From Rotaria sp. Silwood1 (taxonomy: Eukaryota > Rotifera > Eurotatoria > Philodinida > Philodinidae): DNA of 64,000 nucleotides. The notes beneath the pieces were generated by a model, which ran no database searches, was not told where the DNA came from, and saw only the letters and a program-made list of their open reading frames with translations. The stretch spans positions 18,616-82,615 of the forward strand of contig CAJNOP010000060.1 in the NCBI GenBank assembly GCA_905250075.1, written 5' to 3'. Shown here piece by piece: positions 22,474 to 36,040 of this stretch (positions are counted from its first letter, which is position 1; each line of letters begins with the position of its first letter). The position numbers were made by a program, and so were the translations under genes.

Positions 22474-24098
22474 TCAATAATAAACAATTTTATTTGTTTG
22501 TAAATTCGATTCATTGTTTAATTGTGTATTTTTTCCATAAAATGAATCATTATTGATAGATGGAAGACACAATAATCGTGCTGCTCTCGTCATTAATTGT
22601 TGATGATGCATTTGAATTCGCATTCGATTCTCGCAAAGTTTTCCAAATAAAAATTTCTCTTGTTCATTGGGTTCATCTGATGATGGAGGAGATTTTGTTT
22701 CTTCTTTTTCTTGAACAAAATGTTTTTCTTGAACAGAATTCTTTTCTTGAACAGAATGTTTTTCTTGAACAGAATATTTTCCTTGAAAATTTTCTTCCTT
22801 TTCAACACGAGAATTACAAATATTTGGCTTCTCTTCTACAATTCCACTAGGATTAAGACTCTGTACAGAAACTAATGATAAACCGTTGCCAATATCTTTT
22901 AATATTTGTTTATATTCATCATCTAGAAATACAACAGATAATTCTATAAAATAAAAAAACAAAGATATAAGAGATATACTCATTGAATAGATGAATATAT
23001 TATTTAATTGAATTGCATAGACCATTGTTGGTAAAGAATTGAAATTAATATAGATCTGCATTGGAATATCAGGCTTACAATGCTAAATAAAATAAAAATA
23101 ATAATTTATTTGAATAATAAATTGGCATAATTATTTACAGATTTTTGTCGACTAATTCCAAATCGATAACACTTATTATCTTGATGAAATTGTCGTTTTC
23201 CTAATGTAAGTGAACATTTACATGTTTGAAATTGATATCGAAATAATATTCGATTCGATAATGGTGGATACTGATCAGTACGTTGAAGATAATTTCTAAA
23301 CCATCGACTTAATATTCGAGAAAAATCAATCTAAATTTTTATTTTTATTTTTATATGTTTAATTTTTAGAGAGAAAAAAAATACACAAACCATAATATAA
23401 GCTGATTTTATTTCATTGAATGATTGTTGTAATAAATCAAAGGCAGTAAGAATTTCATAGCGAACATAAGGATGATTGACATTCAATGAAATAATAACAT
23501 TTCCTTAAACAAATCGAAACGCCTGATAATAAAAAAAAACAAGACAAGAATATTTATGAAATAAATTACTTTCAATTGGTAATTCTTTTGTATAAAGTTT
23601 CGAATATTTCAGTTTACAAACAACAATCCATTCTGTAGCGTTAGTTAATGGAGGTATCAACGCTTGAAGTGCGGCACCCGATGTAACTAATAAATGTCTA
23701 ATATTTTTCGAAAAAAATAAAAATTATTTTTTCTTAGTTCTTTTGTTTTTAACGAACCTAGAAAAATGGCTTTTTGCTTTATTGAATAGACCAATTTTTT
23801 CTCGATCTACATCATCAGCAAATACAATAATATCTTTAGGTACAATCAATTCCTTTGGTTTGAAATAGTCTTCATCAGCATGATTATCGGCAGATATTGG
23901 CTTTTGTTTTAATAAAATAACGCTCGGTTGTGTAGTTTTTAATTTTAGTTTGCCTGAACTGTGTCGATCTTTTCTTCGTTGATCGAATGATAAGTCTTCA
24001 GCTTTTGTTTGTTTAAATTCAAGTCTCTTGGAAAGTATTGATGGCAAACGAAGAAAATCAGATAGTTCGATAATTTTCAACGGCACTTCTTCCTCCAT
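22474..24098 (-). CDS. Unrecognised protein with hexapeptide repeat
   Basis: Six exons join in phase to 448 residues: 24098-23758, 23697-23570, 23503-23391, 23330-23139, 23082-22980, 22943-22474. I do not recognise the family. The N-terminal ~100 residues are charged and probably disordered. The middle (about 115-320) looks globular, with a Cys pair (TCKCSLTLGK). The C-terminal third holds a VQEK-based six-residue repeat (four copies, bases about 22715-22790), then a Met/His/Gln-rich tail. The last intron is only 36 bp, in frame and stop-free, so it could instead be translated as 12 extra residues. No signal peptide. The base composition and intron style match the neighbouring genes, so it is likely a real native gene. 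Confidence 0.75.
22715..22790 (-). repeat. 18-base coding repeat (VQEK hexapeptide)
   Basis: Four near-identical 18-base units encode the hexapeptide VQEK followed by His/Asn-Ser or His-Phe. Unit identity is high at the DNA level, so the array is recent or actively homogenised. Confidence 0.85.
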
Positions 24099-27000
24099 TA
24101 TTACAGTATCATTTCATAAAAATGAATAAAAAAAAATGAATAATAGCTATACGAATAAAACCGTTCGTGCATGAACATATGCGCAAGGAGAAAAAAAGAG
24201 AGAGAAACTTATGATGCAACATAAAATGTATGTATACCATCCTCGATAAACATCGAAATGCATAAAAGTTTACCTTCAAAATATAACTAAAAGAATAATT
24301 ATAGATTGAAACAGATGATTACGATTTTGAATTAACACATCTTCTTTTTTTTTCTCGTATCGGAATTAATCTTATCAAATAGTTATTTCAATAACTACAA
24401 TACAAGAATTATTAGAGTCACTTAAAGAAGATACTATCATATCATGTCACAGATCACAAATAGCTGCAGTTAAAAAAATTACTTAAGAAAAGGTCTACAG
24501 TTATCAACAAGAGAAGAAATCATATATTCAAAAGCAAAATGAAACTAGACTGCTTTTCGAGCGTAGCTTTTTATATTGGAATTCTTTTTCATAAGTTCGT
24601 TTTTATTTAAAAACTAATCAATTGATATTGTACATCCAAAAATTTTTTTTGTTTCGTGACTGACAGAATAAAATTAAAATAATAAATACAGCTTGGATAA
24701 TATTCCATTGAATGTGATTCTTTTATTTGATTTATGTTTGTAATATATAACAAGATCGATTTTGTGGACATTTTTTTAATGCTTTAGAACGAGCTTTTTT
24801 TTTGTTTCATCGAAAATCTTTGTTTTTGAATTGAATTTATAAATGAATCAGTTAAAGAAAAATAAAACAAATATTTTCTCGATTCTTTTCTAGTTGAAAT
24901 AGATTCTAATATTGATTCTTTTTTAGTATAATCTTGACAAGTTACTAATCTTAAATATAAATTATAAATATTTAACTCACACAAAACGATAATTAGATTT
25001 TATAAGTATTCAACTTCTAAGATATGAGCCAATATTTTTAGATCCGGTCATACACCACCATTTAAGGAAGCTATCAGCTGGTAATTGTCCTTTTGTGTCT
25101 ATTAATCTCTCTTGAATCCTGTTGAATTTTGAAAAAACAAATTTCAAGTGCATCTCTTGCATCATACATTGACAGACATCATGTGGAATGGAATACAATT
25201 TTTTACTAAATTATGTTTTTCAGTTTAGATATTGTCATACGGTAAAAAAAACTTTATTCAATGATTGTATTACAAGTTAAATAGTACATATCAAAGAAAC
25301 AATATTGATTAATTTTACTGATGGAAATTCAAGAAACGTGAAGAAGATGTCACTTGAAAAACTAATTTATAATCGATGTCATAGTAGAAAACTGAATTTT
25401 TTTGCCTTCTAAAAAAGACTCTCAAAATAAAAATTTCAATATCGGATCACTGTTGCCGAACGAGTTCTAAAATCAAATAATCTCTTTATAGCATTTAATC
25501 GCCATTAGGATTGAATTGTACCGCCATTTATAATTTAATTAATCAAAAATGAAAAACCTAAGCAAATAATTCCATAATAATTCAAGCAACGAAAAAAAGA
25601 TTCGATATGCACTGACCTTAATTTATTCGGTGTCTAATCGATTCCAGGTATTCACTTAATTGATCTATACTCGAGCAGTTAACGAGCCGACTGATGTTTC
25701 TGTTTTTTTGAATTCAATAAGTTCTATAACCTTATTATAATGTGTCATTCTCGTCGCAATTATACACGTAATTCATTTTTATGAAAATTATACAATGAAA
25801 AGTATTTGAAGAAATAGGGAATGTAAACAAAGAGATTAATAATCAAAAATATTTTTCATGCAAGAAACACTAGACTTATCAAAATATTTTTGAATATATC
25901 AGTACTATTTCACATCATCGGAAAAATATTATTATGATATACCCATATCTCTAGAAAATCATGAACCTTTGTCGTCATCTTATGTTTCAAGTTATGTAAG
26001 GGAAAATAATATCACATCACACATAGGTCAAGCTAAAATTTCAAAACTCAGTCTGGTCCGGTGGTCTGTCAAGCAGCAGGTTAAGATGACGGCTCTGATC
26101 TATATTATATTGGATGACTAATATATACTTTTTCTAAGGCACTGTAATAATTACCATTGCAAATAGTATGAATACTATTAGTCACTTTCTGAAAACCTAA
26201 TAGTATTAAACAGCAGTGTTCTATCATAGTCACAAGATGAAGCAATAATTCAATAAGTTCCGATGCATAAAATAATAATAATTACATTGATCTGAATATT
26301 TACCTAATGCAACTATGAAATAGATAATTTCACTAATCCAGTGCATCATAGTTTAGTTGTGTGGATGCTCAGTTAAGATCGAACTGATGAATACCTATTT
26401 TTAATTGCATATTACAAACTAAGAGACATAATTGAGAGTTAAATAAAGAAAAAACAAAGGAAAAACGTGATAATTCATATGTTTCAAAAACAAAATTAGT
26501 CTCTTTCTGGTTAAGTTATTAATGATGAAATAATTTGAATAGATATACTTGAATATATCGTAAAGCTATTTAACTATTTCTGTTATATTGTCGCAAACTT
26601 CCTAACATAAATTTAAAAAACGATTTTTTTTTCTTCAATATATTAATTATCTCTTTTATTCATTCGTGTTTTTAAGTACACCTCAAGTAAATGAGTTATG
26701 ACTAAAAGAATAGTAGGAACTTAGAAGTACGAATCCAGTGATTGGATTTGATGACCGAATTTATTCAAGTCGCTGTCAGAACTGATCGTAATGGGATAGA
26801 ATCGGCAACTGGATTGAATCACCGAGTACCTGGTTTGAAGTTCTTACCATTGTCCAGCCGAAAGCAGTGTCTTTCCTGTGGGCTCCAACTAGAAATCCGT
26901 GAATTTGAGCGCTGAAATCATTGATCTGAGAACAATATAAATCTAATTTTTCACTCATCTCGGTCTTTAAATTTTTCTATTTTTTATTTCATTTATTATT

Positions 27001-27389
27001 TGCATTATAAAAAGAAACATAAAACGAAAACATTTGGAAACCCATCAGTACGATTCATTAACGATCAAACATGTTTACTGAAGAAGAGAAATTATTTTAT
27101 TGAGTGAAATGGTCTTTTTGTAAGATAGAAATGGTTTCTGTTATTCTAACATTGTAACTGAAGTAGCATAATGTAAATAAGTTACTGATCATATTCTGCT
27201 TTCATGGTAAAGACAAAATAAAATGAGGAAAGTAAAATGCGATATAAACTTTTGATTTTGACATGTAAAACTATGAAAAACTGTTCGAATTTGGTAGAAA
27301 ATTTACATGAAACAAAATCATTATTATTAACAAAAGAAAAGAAAAAGGTACAGTGCTTTTAAGCTCAATTGATTCAAATAGAATCTGTT
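24099..27389. other. Gene-poor interval
   Basis: 3.3 kb without a supported gene. A more GC-balanced patch at about 26700-26960 holds a 60-residue minus-strand frame with no motif; it could be a decayed exon or repeat. The rest is AT-rich. Confidence 0.5.
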
Positions 27390-28216
27390 TTAATATCGTC
27401 TGTTTGAATTCCAAGGAATTTCACCTGGTGCTGCTTGTGGAATATAAGTAGTTCGATGATAAGCAGTTGCTGGTGGTTGAACATATTGTTGTTGAAGTGG
27501 AGGAGCATTATAACTTGGTTTAGGTGGTGCATAATAACTTGGGTGAAGTGGTGCATAGTAATTCTGTTGTTGAGATTGTAAAGTAGGTCCTACTTGTCCA
27601 TTAGATTTATTTGTACATACGTAATAAATAACTAAATAAATAATGCAAAGAATTAAGCATAAACCACCGATACCCAATTGCATTGCTTGCACGAAAAGTT
27701 TAGCTTGACTTTCTGTATAAGTTTTAAATGGACCCCAATTATTCATTAATGTAAAAAACCATTGTCGAAAACCATAACTAAATGTAGCATTGGATGCAGC
27801 ATTTGTAGTACATGATGAAGTTAATAAACATGCTGTAGGTTGAGCAATAAAATAAGCATCAAATCCAATTAATGTAATGCAAGCTACAAGAGCAATAACT
27901 GTAACAATAACTGCACGAAAAGCAGGTGGCAATTTAGGCGTACCACATCCTATTGAAAATTGAATTATTGATATTTTATTTTATTTTATTTTTAATAGAT
28001 TAACTTACCAGCAACAAATAACAATATAACATGTATAAGCATAATAAGTCCACACCAACCACCAGCAAATACATTTGTGGTCCAAAAATTAACTCCAACA
28101 TTACCAAATTCAGTTATGAAAAGAACAAGCACAGCTATTAATTCAATGATAGCCATAAATATTACAAAACATTTTGGCCATATTTCACTAAACAGACGAT
28201 CGTTTGTGGGTGCCAT
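27390..28216 (-). CDS. Four-transmembrane protein with Pro/Tyr/Gln-rich tail
   Basis: Two exons, 28216-28009 and 27949-27390, separated by a 59 bp GT-AG intron, encode 255 residues. Four hydrophobic helices lie at about 15-37, 50-70, 80-105 and 150-172. The loop between helices 3 and 4 has Cys residues and an Asn-Ala-Thr glycosylation site. After helix 4 a cytoplasmic tail of ~80 residues is rich in Pro, Tyr and Gln, with repeats of the form YYAPxxPSY. The topology matches small tetraspan/MARVEL-like proteins of vesicles and junctions, but no family signature is clear. Pro/Tyr-rich tails often bind WW or SH3 domains (inference). Confidence 0.85.
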
Positions 28217-28690
28217 ACCTCACACTGAAAAAATAGACAATGAAATCTTCACATAAAAATAAAATGTAAAAAGAAAACTATCTTTTCTATTTTCAAGTAG
28301 AAAAAAAATGCTGCTGCTTTCTGTTTGCAACAACTGTTATTTACTTACAAAATTCTTTTCTTACTCTGTTTTTTTTCAGCTTCTACGCGTTCATTTGAAT
28401 GCAGTTTATATACGTTAAAAGAATAGCAATCGTTATTTTTTACTTCATGATGAAAGAAACACTTAAAAATGTGAGCAAATATGTAAAACGTCATTAACCA
28501 AGGCTTCCAATTTCTTATTCAGCATAGAATTTAAAAAAAAACGATAGTTAACTCATATTAGTCGATATGTTAAGTATATTATCTTTGTCAGCTGTTAATT
28601 TTCTTTCATTATAATTAAACGACAAGAGAAAAATAAATGCAACTCTTTAAAAAATGACGCTATATTTTTTATTCAAATTATAAAACTAAT
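28217..28690. other. Upstream region of the tetraspan gene
   Basis: Nothing recognised; presumably 5' leader and promoter of the gene that starts at 28216. Confidence 0.45.
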
Positions 28691-28893
28691 GAGCCTGTCT
28701 ACGCAAAACGTTATTCTGTCATGCTTTATTTGTTTTATTACGCACAAGCCACTCAATATTTAAGATCAAATGTTTTTGCAGTTTTGGACAAAAAATTGTG
28801 CTTTTCAGAATGAGAAATTGCAAAGCTGTCCACGACTCCTCATTCATCATAAACAGAGCGCGACGGAACAACACCTCTCGTGGACAGGCTCTA
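28691..28893. mobile_element. Possible MITE
   Basis: About 203 bases bounded by imperfect inverted repeats starting GAGCCTGTCTACG (left) and GAGCCTGTCCACG (right), with further matches to about 35 bases. More GC-rich than its surroundings. CTAAT/CTAGT flank the two ends, too weak to call a target duplication. Confidence 0.5.
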
Positions 28894-30393
28894 CTAGTAT
28901 AATTTAGCATAAGAATGCCAATATCGGACTAAATATAATAAAAATAGCAATATTTAGATTGAACTTTTCCTGATGAAATCTGTTAATTAATCCTATTAAA
29001 ATATATGAACAAAATAGTATCTTATACAGAGCAGAATAAAACATTTATTTTAGCTCAGTCTTGAGCCACACCAAAGACATTCAGCTCAGAATAAAGTATA
29101 CAATCATTGTCAAATTAATCATCTATTGTTTGTTTGTACAAAAGAAATAATATTTATTCAGATCTTATTAGGATAAAATAAACAACAATAGAGCGTAGAC
29201 GTATAGTATTAATTGGTATTCAGAATTTCCTTTTAATTCATATATAACATATGAAAAGATAAATAAATTGTATCTTTGAATTGACAACAAAGTCAGTCAT
29301 TGTAAAATCTATGCGTTGTGAGGATTGTTTTGATTAAAGTCACTTGCTCATTTTTTTTCCGGTAACTCTTCAATCATATTAAAGTTTCAAGATACTGCTA
29401 AAATGTTGAAAATCGTTTGTTTTTGATCGAGCATATCTGTTGTAAGACAAATGCGTTTTGATTTATTATATATATCTTTTTCAAAGAGTTCTACGATTTC
29501 AAATTTTATGTTTTATGACATATCATAATTTGTATTTATTTGTTTCTCTCAATATTGATGTATTCTATTCATACATTGAATTGTAATACAACTATTGTCT
29601 TGACATTCATATAAACAAACATATTGAATGTACGAATATAATAGTACTATTCAGTTTTGTACTTAATCGAAAAATAATGGAATATTTACTGTGAATACTT
29701 CTGTTCTCTAATGGTGACCTATTTCTAACCAAGAACTTTTTTTATTGATTAGAAATCTAATTATTTGATTTTTCTGAGGTTCATTCAAAATTTATTTATT
29801 ATTCATAATAAAATCAATTTGATGAAATCCACACATATTCTTTGTCGAATCACTTTATTAAAATATGTCAAAATGATTCATGCAAAAATGCGATGAAAGA
29901 ACGCTTATCTAACAAACTCGACTATATCCATTAAATGCACTAAAAATCTGAAGTTTTTTTTTATTTAAAAAAGGCCTAACAGTTAGATTTTAATAATAAA
30001 AAAAAATGCATTGTAAAACAAGTCATTTAATAAAAATAACCAAAACGAAGATTTTCTATTGAAAAATAAAATTGTTGATCACCTTTCATTTGCTTGTTAA
30101 CAGCATAAGCATGAATTCATAACCTTTTTTTGAGTTAATTGAAACATTTGAAATTTAAGGAAAGAGACACTCTTGATGTTTTTGTACTATTACTCTATCG
30201 AGAATAAGAAAAAATAAACATTAGCATTTTTCAAATGATTCATTTTCTTCAGTTATATCTTGTTTTTTTTTTCTTCTCTGGATACTTCTATGAAAAACAT
30301 CCATTAGATGAAATCATGCTGGTTCAATTACAAAAAGAAAAAGAGCAAATAAAAAGAAAAACATGCAGTGCAAAAAAAATTTCTTTTGTTAAT
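28894..30393. other. Intergenic DNA
   Basis: 1.5 kb of AT-rich DNA with no supported feature. Confidence 0.5.
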
Positions 30394-33300
30394 TTATGAT
30401 ATTTTCGTCAAAGCCAACATTGAAAAACGAATATCTCCACCAGCATTTTCAACTAATTTTAATATAACATCTTTGGTACTCTACAAAAGAAGAAAATAAA
30501 TAATGAGATTAATTTTCTAAATGTAGTCTAGAAAAAAAAACTACTCAATTTTAGATTGTTAAAAGAAAAATAATTCTTATTTAATAAAATGCCACCAACT
30601 GTTTCATATACTCTAAGAAAATATACGAAAACTATCGAAATTAGTCATCTTTTATTATTATGTATCAGAAACTCTATGAGAAGAATTTAAATTGTTCATG
30701 AACAACTCATAATAATCAACAACTTGGTAATTACTTTCTATTAATTATTCTTATACTTTTTCTAAAAGAAAGATAAAAATTATACTCTATGTTGGTAAAA
30801 AAATGTCAAGAATTCTTCATTTCAACAATATTAAAACATTATGTTCGCAATTTTGATTGAAGAACATAAATGATAAGGTGAATATTGAATTATAATTCAA
30901 TTAAATGATAGTATCGTTTGCTTGTATTTTGTTATATCTATCAAGTGATCTACTCGACATGACCAAACATTGATCACGTACATATAGAGCAAGTCTAAAT
31001 TTCAAAATGAAGAAAGCGAAGTCTACCATTGACAAGAGAACGATCGATAGTATTTAAAACGAGAGCGTTTCTATTTCTGAATAACATTGAATGATCTGAA
31101 CACACGAAATCTCTTTCAATTAGAATAAGTCATCAAACAAAGAGCGATTAGCAGGAAAAAAAATTGTTCGATTTGCTATTAATTTATGGGATACGAAGTA
31201 CTCTCTCAACAGATGATCTTCAACAAATGTTTTACATCTACGAACCAAGATAATACGTTCAAAAGCTATTTCTACGTTTGATGAAATTCCATAACAATAC
31301 TCGCTCATAGTAGGTTTTTCTCGCTTATGTTGTGAATTTTTGTAAGTAAAACAATGTCTCGAGATAGAACTCAATACAGGCTCCAATGATTACACTCATT
31401 AGTATACACATATTTGAATATATTTGGCATTAGCATCAAATTCTGAATAAAAGTGTAGTATTTAATTAATCAAAATTTCAACTTCGATTTTTCTCGACGA
31501 AGTTGAAATCTTTTTTTTCATTGTATTTCATCAAAAAACATGCAATTGCATGCAGAATTTCATCTTGTTGACGAGTATTTGGTTACTTTTGATGTTTTTA
31601 CTTTCATCCTGATCCAAATTGGGATTTTCGGGAAAAGGATGAAATTCTGTAACGAACACTATTTTCAACATGTTATTCAATACAGTCATGTTTATAAAGA
31701 GATGAACTGATATTATGACAACTTGTTAAAAACTGAGCAGATTTTATATAAAAAATTTATTTGTATGTCGCTTTGTTTCATGATAAAATGGTAAATTGTC
31801 AGCTCTGTTAAATAAGATTCCATTGTGGGAAGTTCCGTAGCAGTCGATATTTTCCGACAGAGATCAACTCGAGTTAAAGAAAAGTTTCAAAGAACGTGCT
31901 GTTGCCGTTGACGAAAGATAGGTGTTAGAAAAAAAACCAAAGAAACATTAGAATTATTTTTGTTCATGTTTTATTTACATTCGTAGACATAAAATTCACT
32001 ATTATGATATAAATATGGTTGCAAGCATCATCTTCATCACCGTTCGTACTCATTCTGTTGTAACACAACACGAGAATCTGTTCGACGAATAAAGGATATC
32101 GTCTGATAAGGTCGTAAATCTACTACTTGCTAGATCTCATTCTTAGTAGGATAAAAAGCTAGAGCATGAAATTCTACACATTCTTGTCTAATTATTAGTT
32201 TTTGTTGAATAGCAATAAAAATTGCTCAAAGACTAAGTAGTCTTCAGAGTCTATTACTTTTGAGTATTTTGGTTATGCTCTAAAAGTTGACATACTAATC
32301 ATATTCACTACTAAATTCTGTCAAAAATAATGTCAAGTCAAATAGATACGATAAATACGGTTCTCATATTATGTAAATAACGCAAATACAGCTAAAAAAC
32401 TTTATGATCAAAAGCTAAGCTGTCTAAAATTCCATAAATCGAAATAGTTTTGAGAAAAACCTATTTTAATATCATATTCAACTTTAATCTAATTTTAACT
32501 TCAAAGCAAAAAAAAACAATAGTGCGTTTGAAACTAACACAAAATAGTACATAATATCCTACGTATTTCAGCTAAAATAATTTTTTTACTGAAAAAAGCG
32601 ATATAGCTATCTTTCATAACTTTTTTTTTCTCAAGTTTAGCCTATGGTTCTGCCGAGAAGTATTTCTGTTACTCGGAAATTGAAAATGATAAATAGTGAT
32701 ATCGATTTTACAATACTTCCAAAATGGGCACTTTATTACAATATTACGATAAAAATAAATTTTGGAATAGAATAGCTTTTTCTCAAATCTAGTTCGATTT
32801 AAGAAGCTTGAGATAGTGTAGTTTTTCATCATAAAGATTTTTAGTTCTAACATGAAATAATTATATTTCGAAACATGAGACTTACTTAAAATGATTCTTA
32901 CAAGAATATTCTTTTTCAAGCTCTCCTTGTAAACTTTTATCATCAACGAGAGTACTCATTTTATTCATCACAAAAAATACTATATCCTAATGAAAGACAG
33001 ATGTTTTTTCATTCATTTAATAAAAAAATTAATGATGCAATCTATTGATTTTATCTTTTATATAATGTTAAGTGATAATATCAAGATGATCTATGATCTC
33101 TTAAATGATTAAAATAATTTTCTGCGAAACTTCAAAATTGACTTACACGTAGTAAATCAAGTGATTGTCCAGAATGTATTTTAACAGAATGTTTAATCGG
33201 ATGTGGATGTCGACCATCTAATTCATAAAGTTCATTATTAACATTGACGAAACATACGAAATGTAAATTAACATGTTCTTCTCGATCAATAACCTATTTT

Positions 33301-34190
33301 TAATATAAATACAAATCAATAATTAAATGAAGTAAACTTTTCCATTCATAAAGAAGTCTTATCAAATGGAAAATAATAATTAAAAATAGTTCATCGATAA
33401 TTCAAACTGTTTCATCCGAATAGAAATAAGCTATCAAAAATTTTTTCTGAACTGATTTTCTGAAAAATCTTTGCTCATATATACATACACGTGAGTCACC
33501 TTCTTCAGCAATCATATCATTAGCTGTCGCCATATCCAATGCATGTTTTAAATGTTCAGCTCGTTGTTCAGGTGTCATTAATTTTGTTGTTTCCAAAAAG
33601 TGAGCTAATGGTTTATGTGCTAAAAATTAAAACATATATATATATAAATTTAATAATAAAATTGTTTCTCTTTGATTAACAAACAATCAAGTTGAAATTT
33701 TTCAAGATTATTTGCAACTGAATGAATAACTGCAATTGATCCACATGCATTACCAACACTTTGTCTTAAAAAATAAATAGCTTGAGAATAATCAGGTGGT
33801 GTATGTGCTGCTTCTTCAAATTCTCGTCGACGATGTTTTTCATGCTAAAAATAAATATTTGAAATTATTATATAGATGAATACTGCAATAATCTACTTCG
33901 TCAGTTATAGGAAAAATTAAAAGTACAGCAGAGACAGGTTGCGGTACAAAAGCGAGAAGTTCTTCATCAAATCCAATTATTTCAACAAATTCATAATCCT
34001 CGTTCTTTACACCTAAATTTTTTAGATATTTATTTAATACCTAAAAAAAAAAAGAAAGTCATACGTAAATGTAATAAATATAGAAATAATTTACTTCAGG
34101 ATTTCCTTCTAAAGGCATCCAACGAGGTTTTGGTTTATTTAATTCACCAGCATTGGCTGCTGCTACACTTATCTCAGCATCTGTACTCAT
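30394..34190 (-). CDS. UCHL3: Ubiquitin C-terminal hydrolase, UCHL3 type
   Basis: Six exons join in phase to 254 residues: 34190-34095, 34040-33897, 33844-33685, 33619-33489, 33293-33147 and 30480-30394. Peptidase C12 residues are all present: oxyanion Gln108, nucleophile Cys114 (GNACGS), His188 (NLHFVCFV) and Asp203 (YELDGR). The spacings of 6, 74 and 15 residues equal those in human UCHL3 (Gln89, Cys95, His169, Asp184). The opening WMPLEGNPEV and closing RFSMLAL match the family. The enzyme removes small adducts from the C-terminus of ubiquitin and NEDD8 in the cytosol. An in-frame ATG 69 bases upstream exists; 34190 is preferred because UCHL3 proteins start shortly before the WLPLE motif. 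The last intron (30481-33146) is 2.67 kb, far longer than the others (45-195 bp). Confidence 0.94.
30481..33146. other. Long last intron of the UCHL3 gene
   Basis: 2,666 bp with GT-AG ends and phase 0. Contains small hairpins (for example AACTTCG...CGAAGTT near 31480-31508 and a CATGCAATTGCATG palindrome near 31540) and an 88-residue minus-strand frame (31120-31386) with no motif. No clear transposon ends. Confidence 0.6.
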
Positions 34191-35744
34191 TTGGATTTTG
34201 GTTAGAATTTCCAAATAATTGTTGTAAACAATATTCAAACAAAGTGTTATTGAGGACAATGCGGGTAATCAAGAGGTGAAAATTAAATATTCCATTGATT
34301 GCTCAAGTAAATCCATTGAAAGATAAACTTCATATTCATTTAAAACAAGTGTTTTTTAAAAATAGATTTTACATTTGTTTATGTTTCAATGAATAAAATG
34401 CTAAAATAGATAATGAACTATCAAGCAGATGTCACTAGATATAGATAAGTATTGTTCAATATATAACTATAGTAAATAACTCTTGTATAACTACAAAAAT
34501 GTTAACAATGCATGCCCGCACAAGATTCAAAACTTTACCAAACTATACATGTCTATGTATAAATATGTTTGCGAGAACCAATATGAAAATAATTTTGTTT
34601 TAATCCACAAACTTTTATTATTTAATAGTATACATATATAGGCTTCTACAAGGATAGATTTTTGGGAACGTTTTCATTTTAATCACCGTGCCATAATCTT
34701 CAAACACTATTGTGTGTGTGTAAAACACAACAATCAGTGTGAAGATCTGATCAAAGTAAACATTGCCCTGAAGAGACTTTTGAATTTTCTATCTTCGAAT
34801 CCTTCAATATTTTTCAACAATAATATTTATGCATGTGCAGAAGTCTTTAGAGAATCATTCTATAAAAACGTTTTGAAAAATTCGAATCAAGCTAGATAAT
34901 GAAGAAGCTCGACTTATTAAGTAAACCATTGGATGTATTTACATCACTTTTACATGTTCATGCGTGTCTTGTACACAAGTTTTGTTTTTCGATCATTCCA
35001 AAAACTTTTCTTAGATGTGTACATGGAGCTTTCATGCTTCGCTTTGCATGTTTTCCAAAATGAAGAATTTGCGTGTTCTTGCATGCTTTAATCTCTATGT
35101 ATTTAAATATGAATATAGCTTAGCTGTTAACACATCTATACATATCTTATATCATCGAATTGGAACATGTGTACACAATATTATCTTGTAGTTGCTTACA
35201 CTTTTGTTATGATTGAGAATTAAAATATGATTGTTCTGTAAAAATTTCAATTTGAGGAACTCTTAAGTTGTTCTAATAAAAACTAATCTTATTGAAAACT
35301 TCTCGTTAAAGGATTGATCTTTTTAAGCAGCCATTTTGTACGAACTAGTTTGTTGGAACAGTTCTCTTGTAAGAAGTAATCTAATTTTTCAAGGCTATCT
35401 AAGTATGGTACCTGTAAATTGTGAAGAGTTCTTGCATACAGAACTCTTTAGAAAGAAAGGTGTCATAGTGAGCCGTTTAGGGTTCTATATTTGGGTACCA
35501 CTTTCTGAATCTTTTCAGATTCTAGCAAAATATGATTCTTCCTGAAACTTTCTTTTTTTTCTTTCGAAAAGATTCTACGCCAGTAAAACGCAGTCCATCC
35601 ATCATACTTCGTCTAGTAGTGTTGATTAATTCTATGTCTAACTCATTATTTCTATCGTTAGATAGTTATTCTATATCGGGCCTCTTTTATCTATCTTCAA
35701 CCCCAAAATTGATGGATAACCTCTAAGTAGCTTCCGAAGAGAAT
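34191..35744. other. Intergenic DNA
   Basis: Upstream flank of UCHL3 and AT-rich DNA with short accidental frames; nothing recognised. Confidence 0.5.
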
Positions 35745-36040
35745 CGAAATTCTGTATGGAGAGCTTGGATTCTCTCTTTTCGATAGGTTGAGCGTTCGAC
35801 GATGGGGCCTTTGCAGGCGAGTATTTTGACTATTCGAACGATTGTTTTCAAGAAAATCGTAGTGATCAAAATAAAATAGTTTTATTCTATAGATATCTCA
35901 TTCTCGAGCAGTCGAAATATATCAAATAAACAGGCAGGAGGAGATTCGAATATGAATACTTACGACTAACTTTCATCGAACATTTGAACTAAATATGAAT
36001 TAATTTTCTTCTATGAAAGCCATCTTTTCAATTCGTAAAA
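35745..36040. repeat. Dispersed repeat, copy A
   Basis: About 300 bases related in direct orientation to 42500-42797. Shared landmarks: CGATAGGTTGAG, TCGAACGATT, GAATAAAC/CAAATAAAC, GAGGAG, ACTTACGA/ACTTACTA, CATCGAACAT/CATCGAGCAT, CATCTTTTCAATTC/TATCTTTTCAATTC. Roughly 70-75% identical by eye. Class unknown. Confidence 0.7.

Noticed and set aside
26776-26958. 60-residue minus-strand frame in a GC-balanced patch
   Set aside because: No recognisable domain and no convincing splice sites; noted only as possible decayed sequence.
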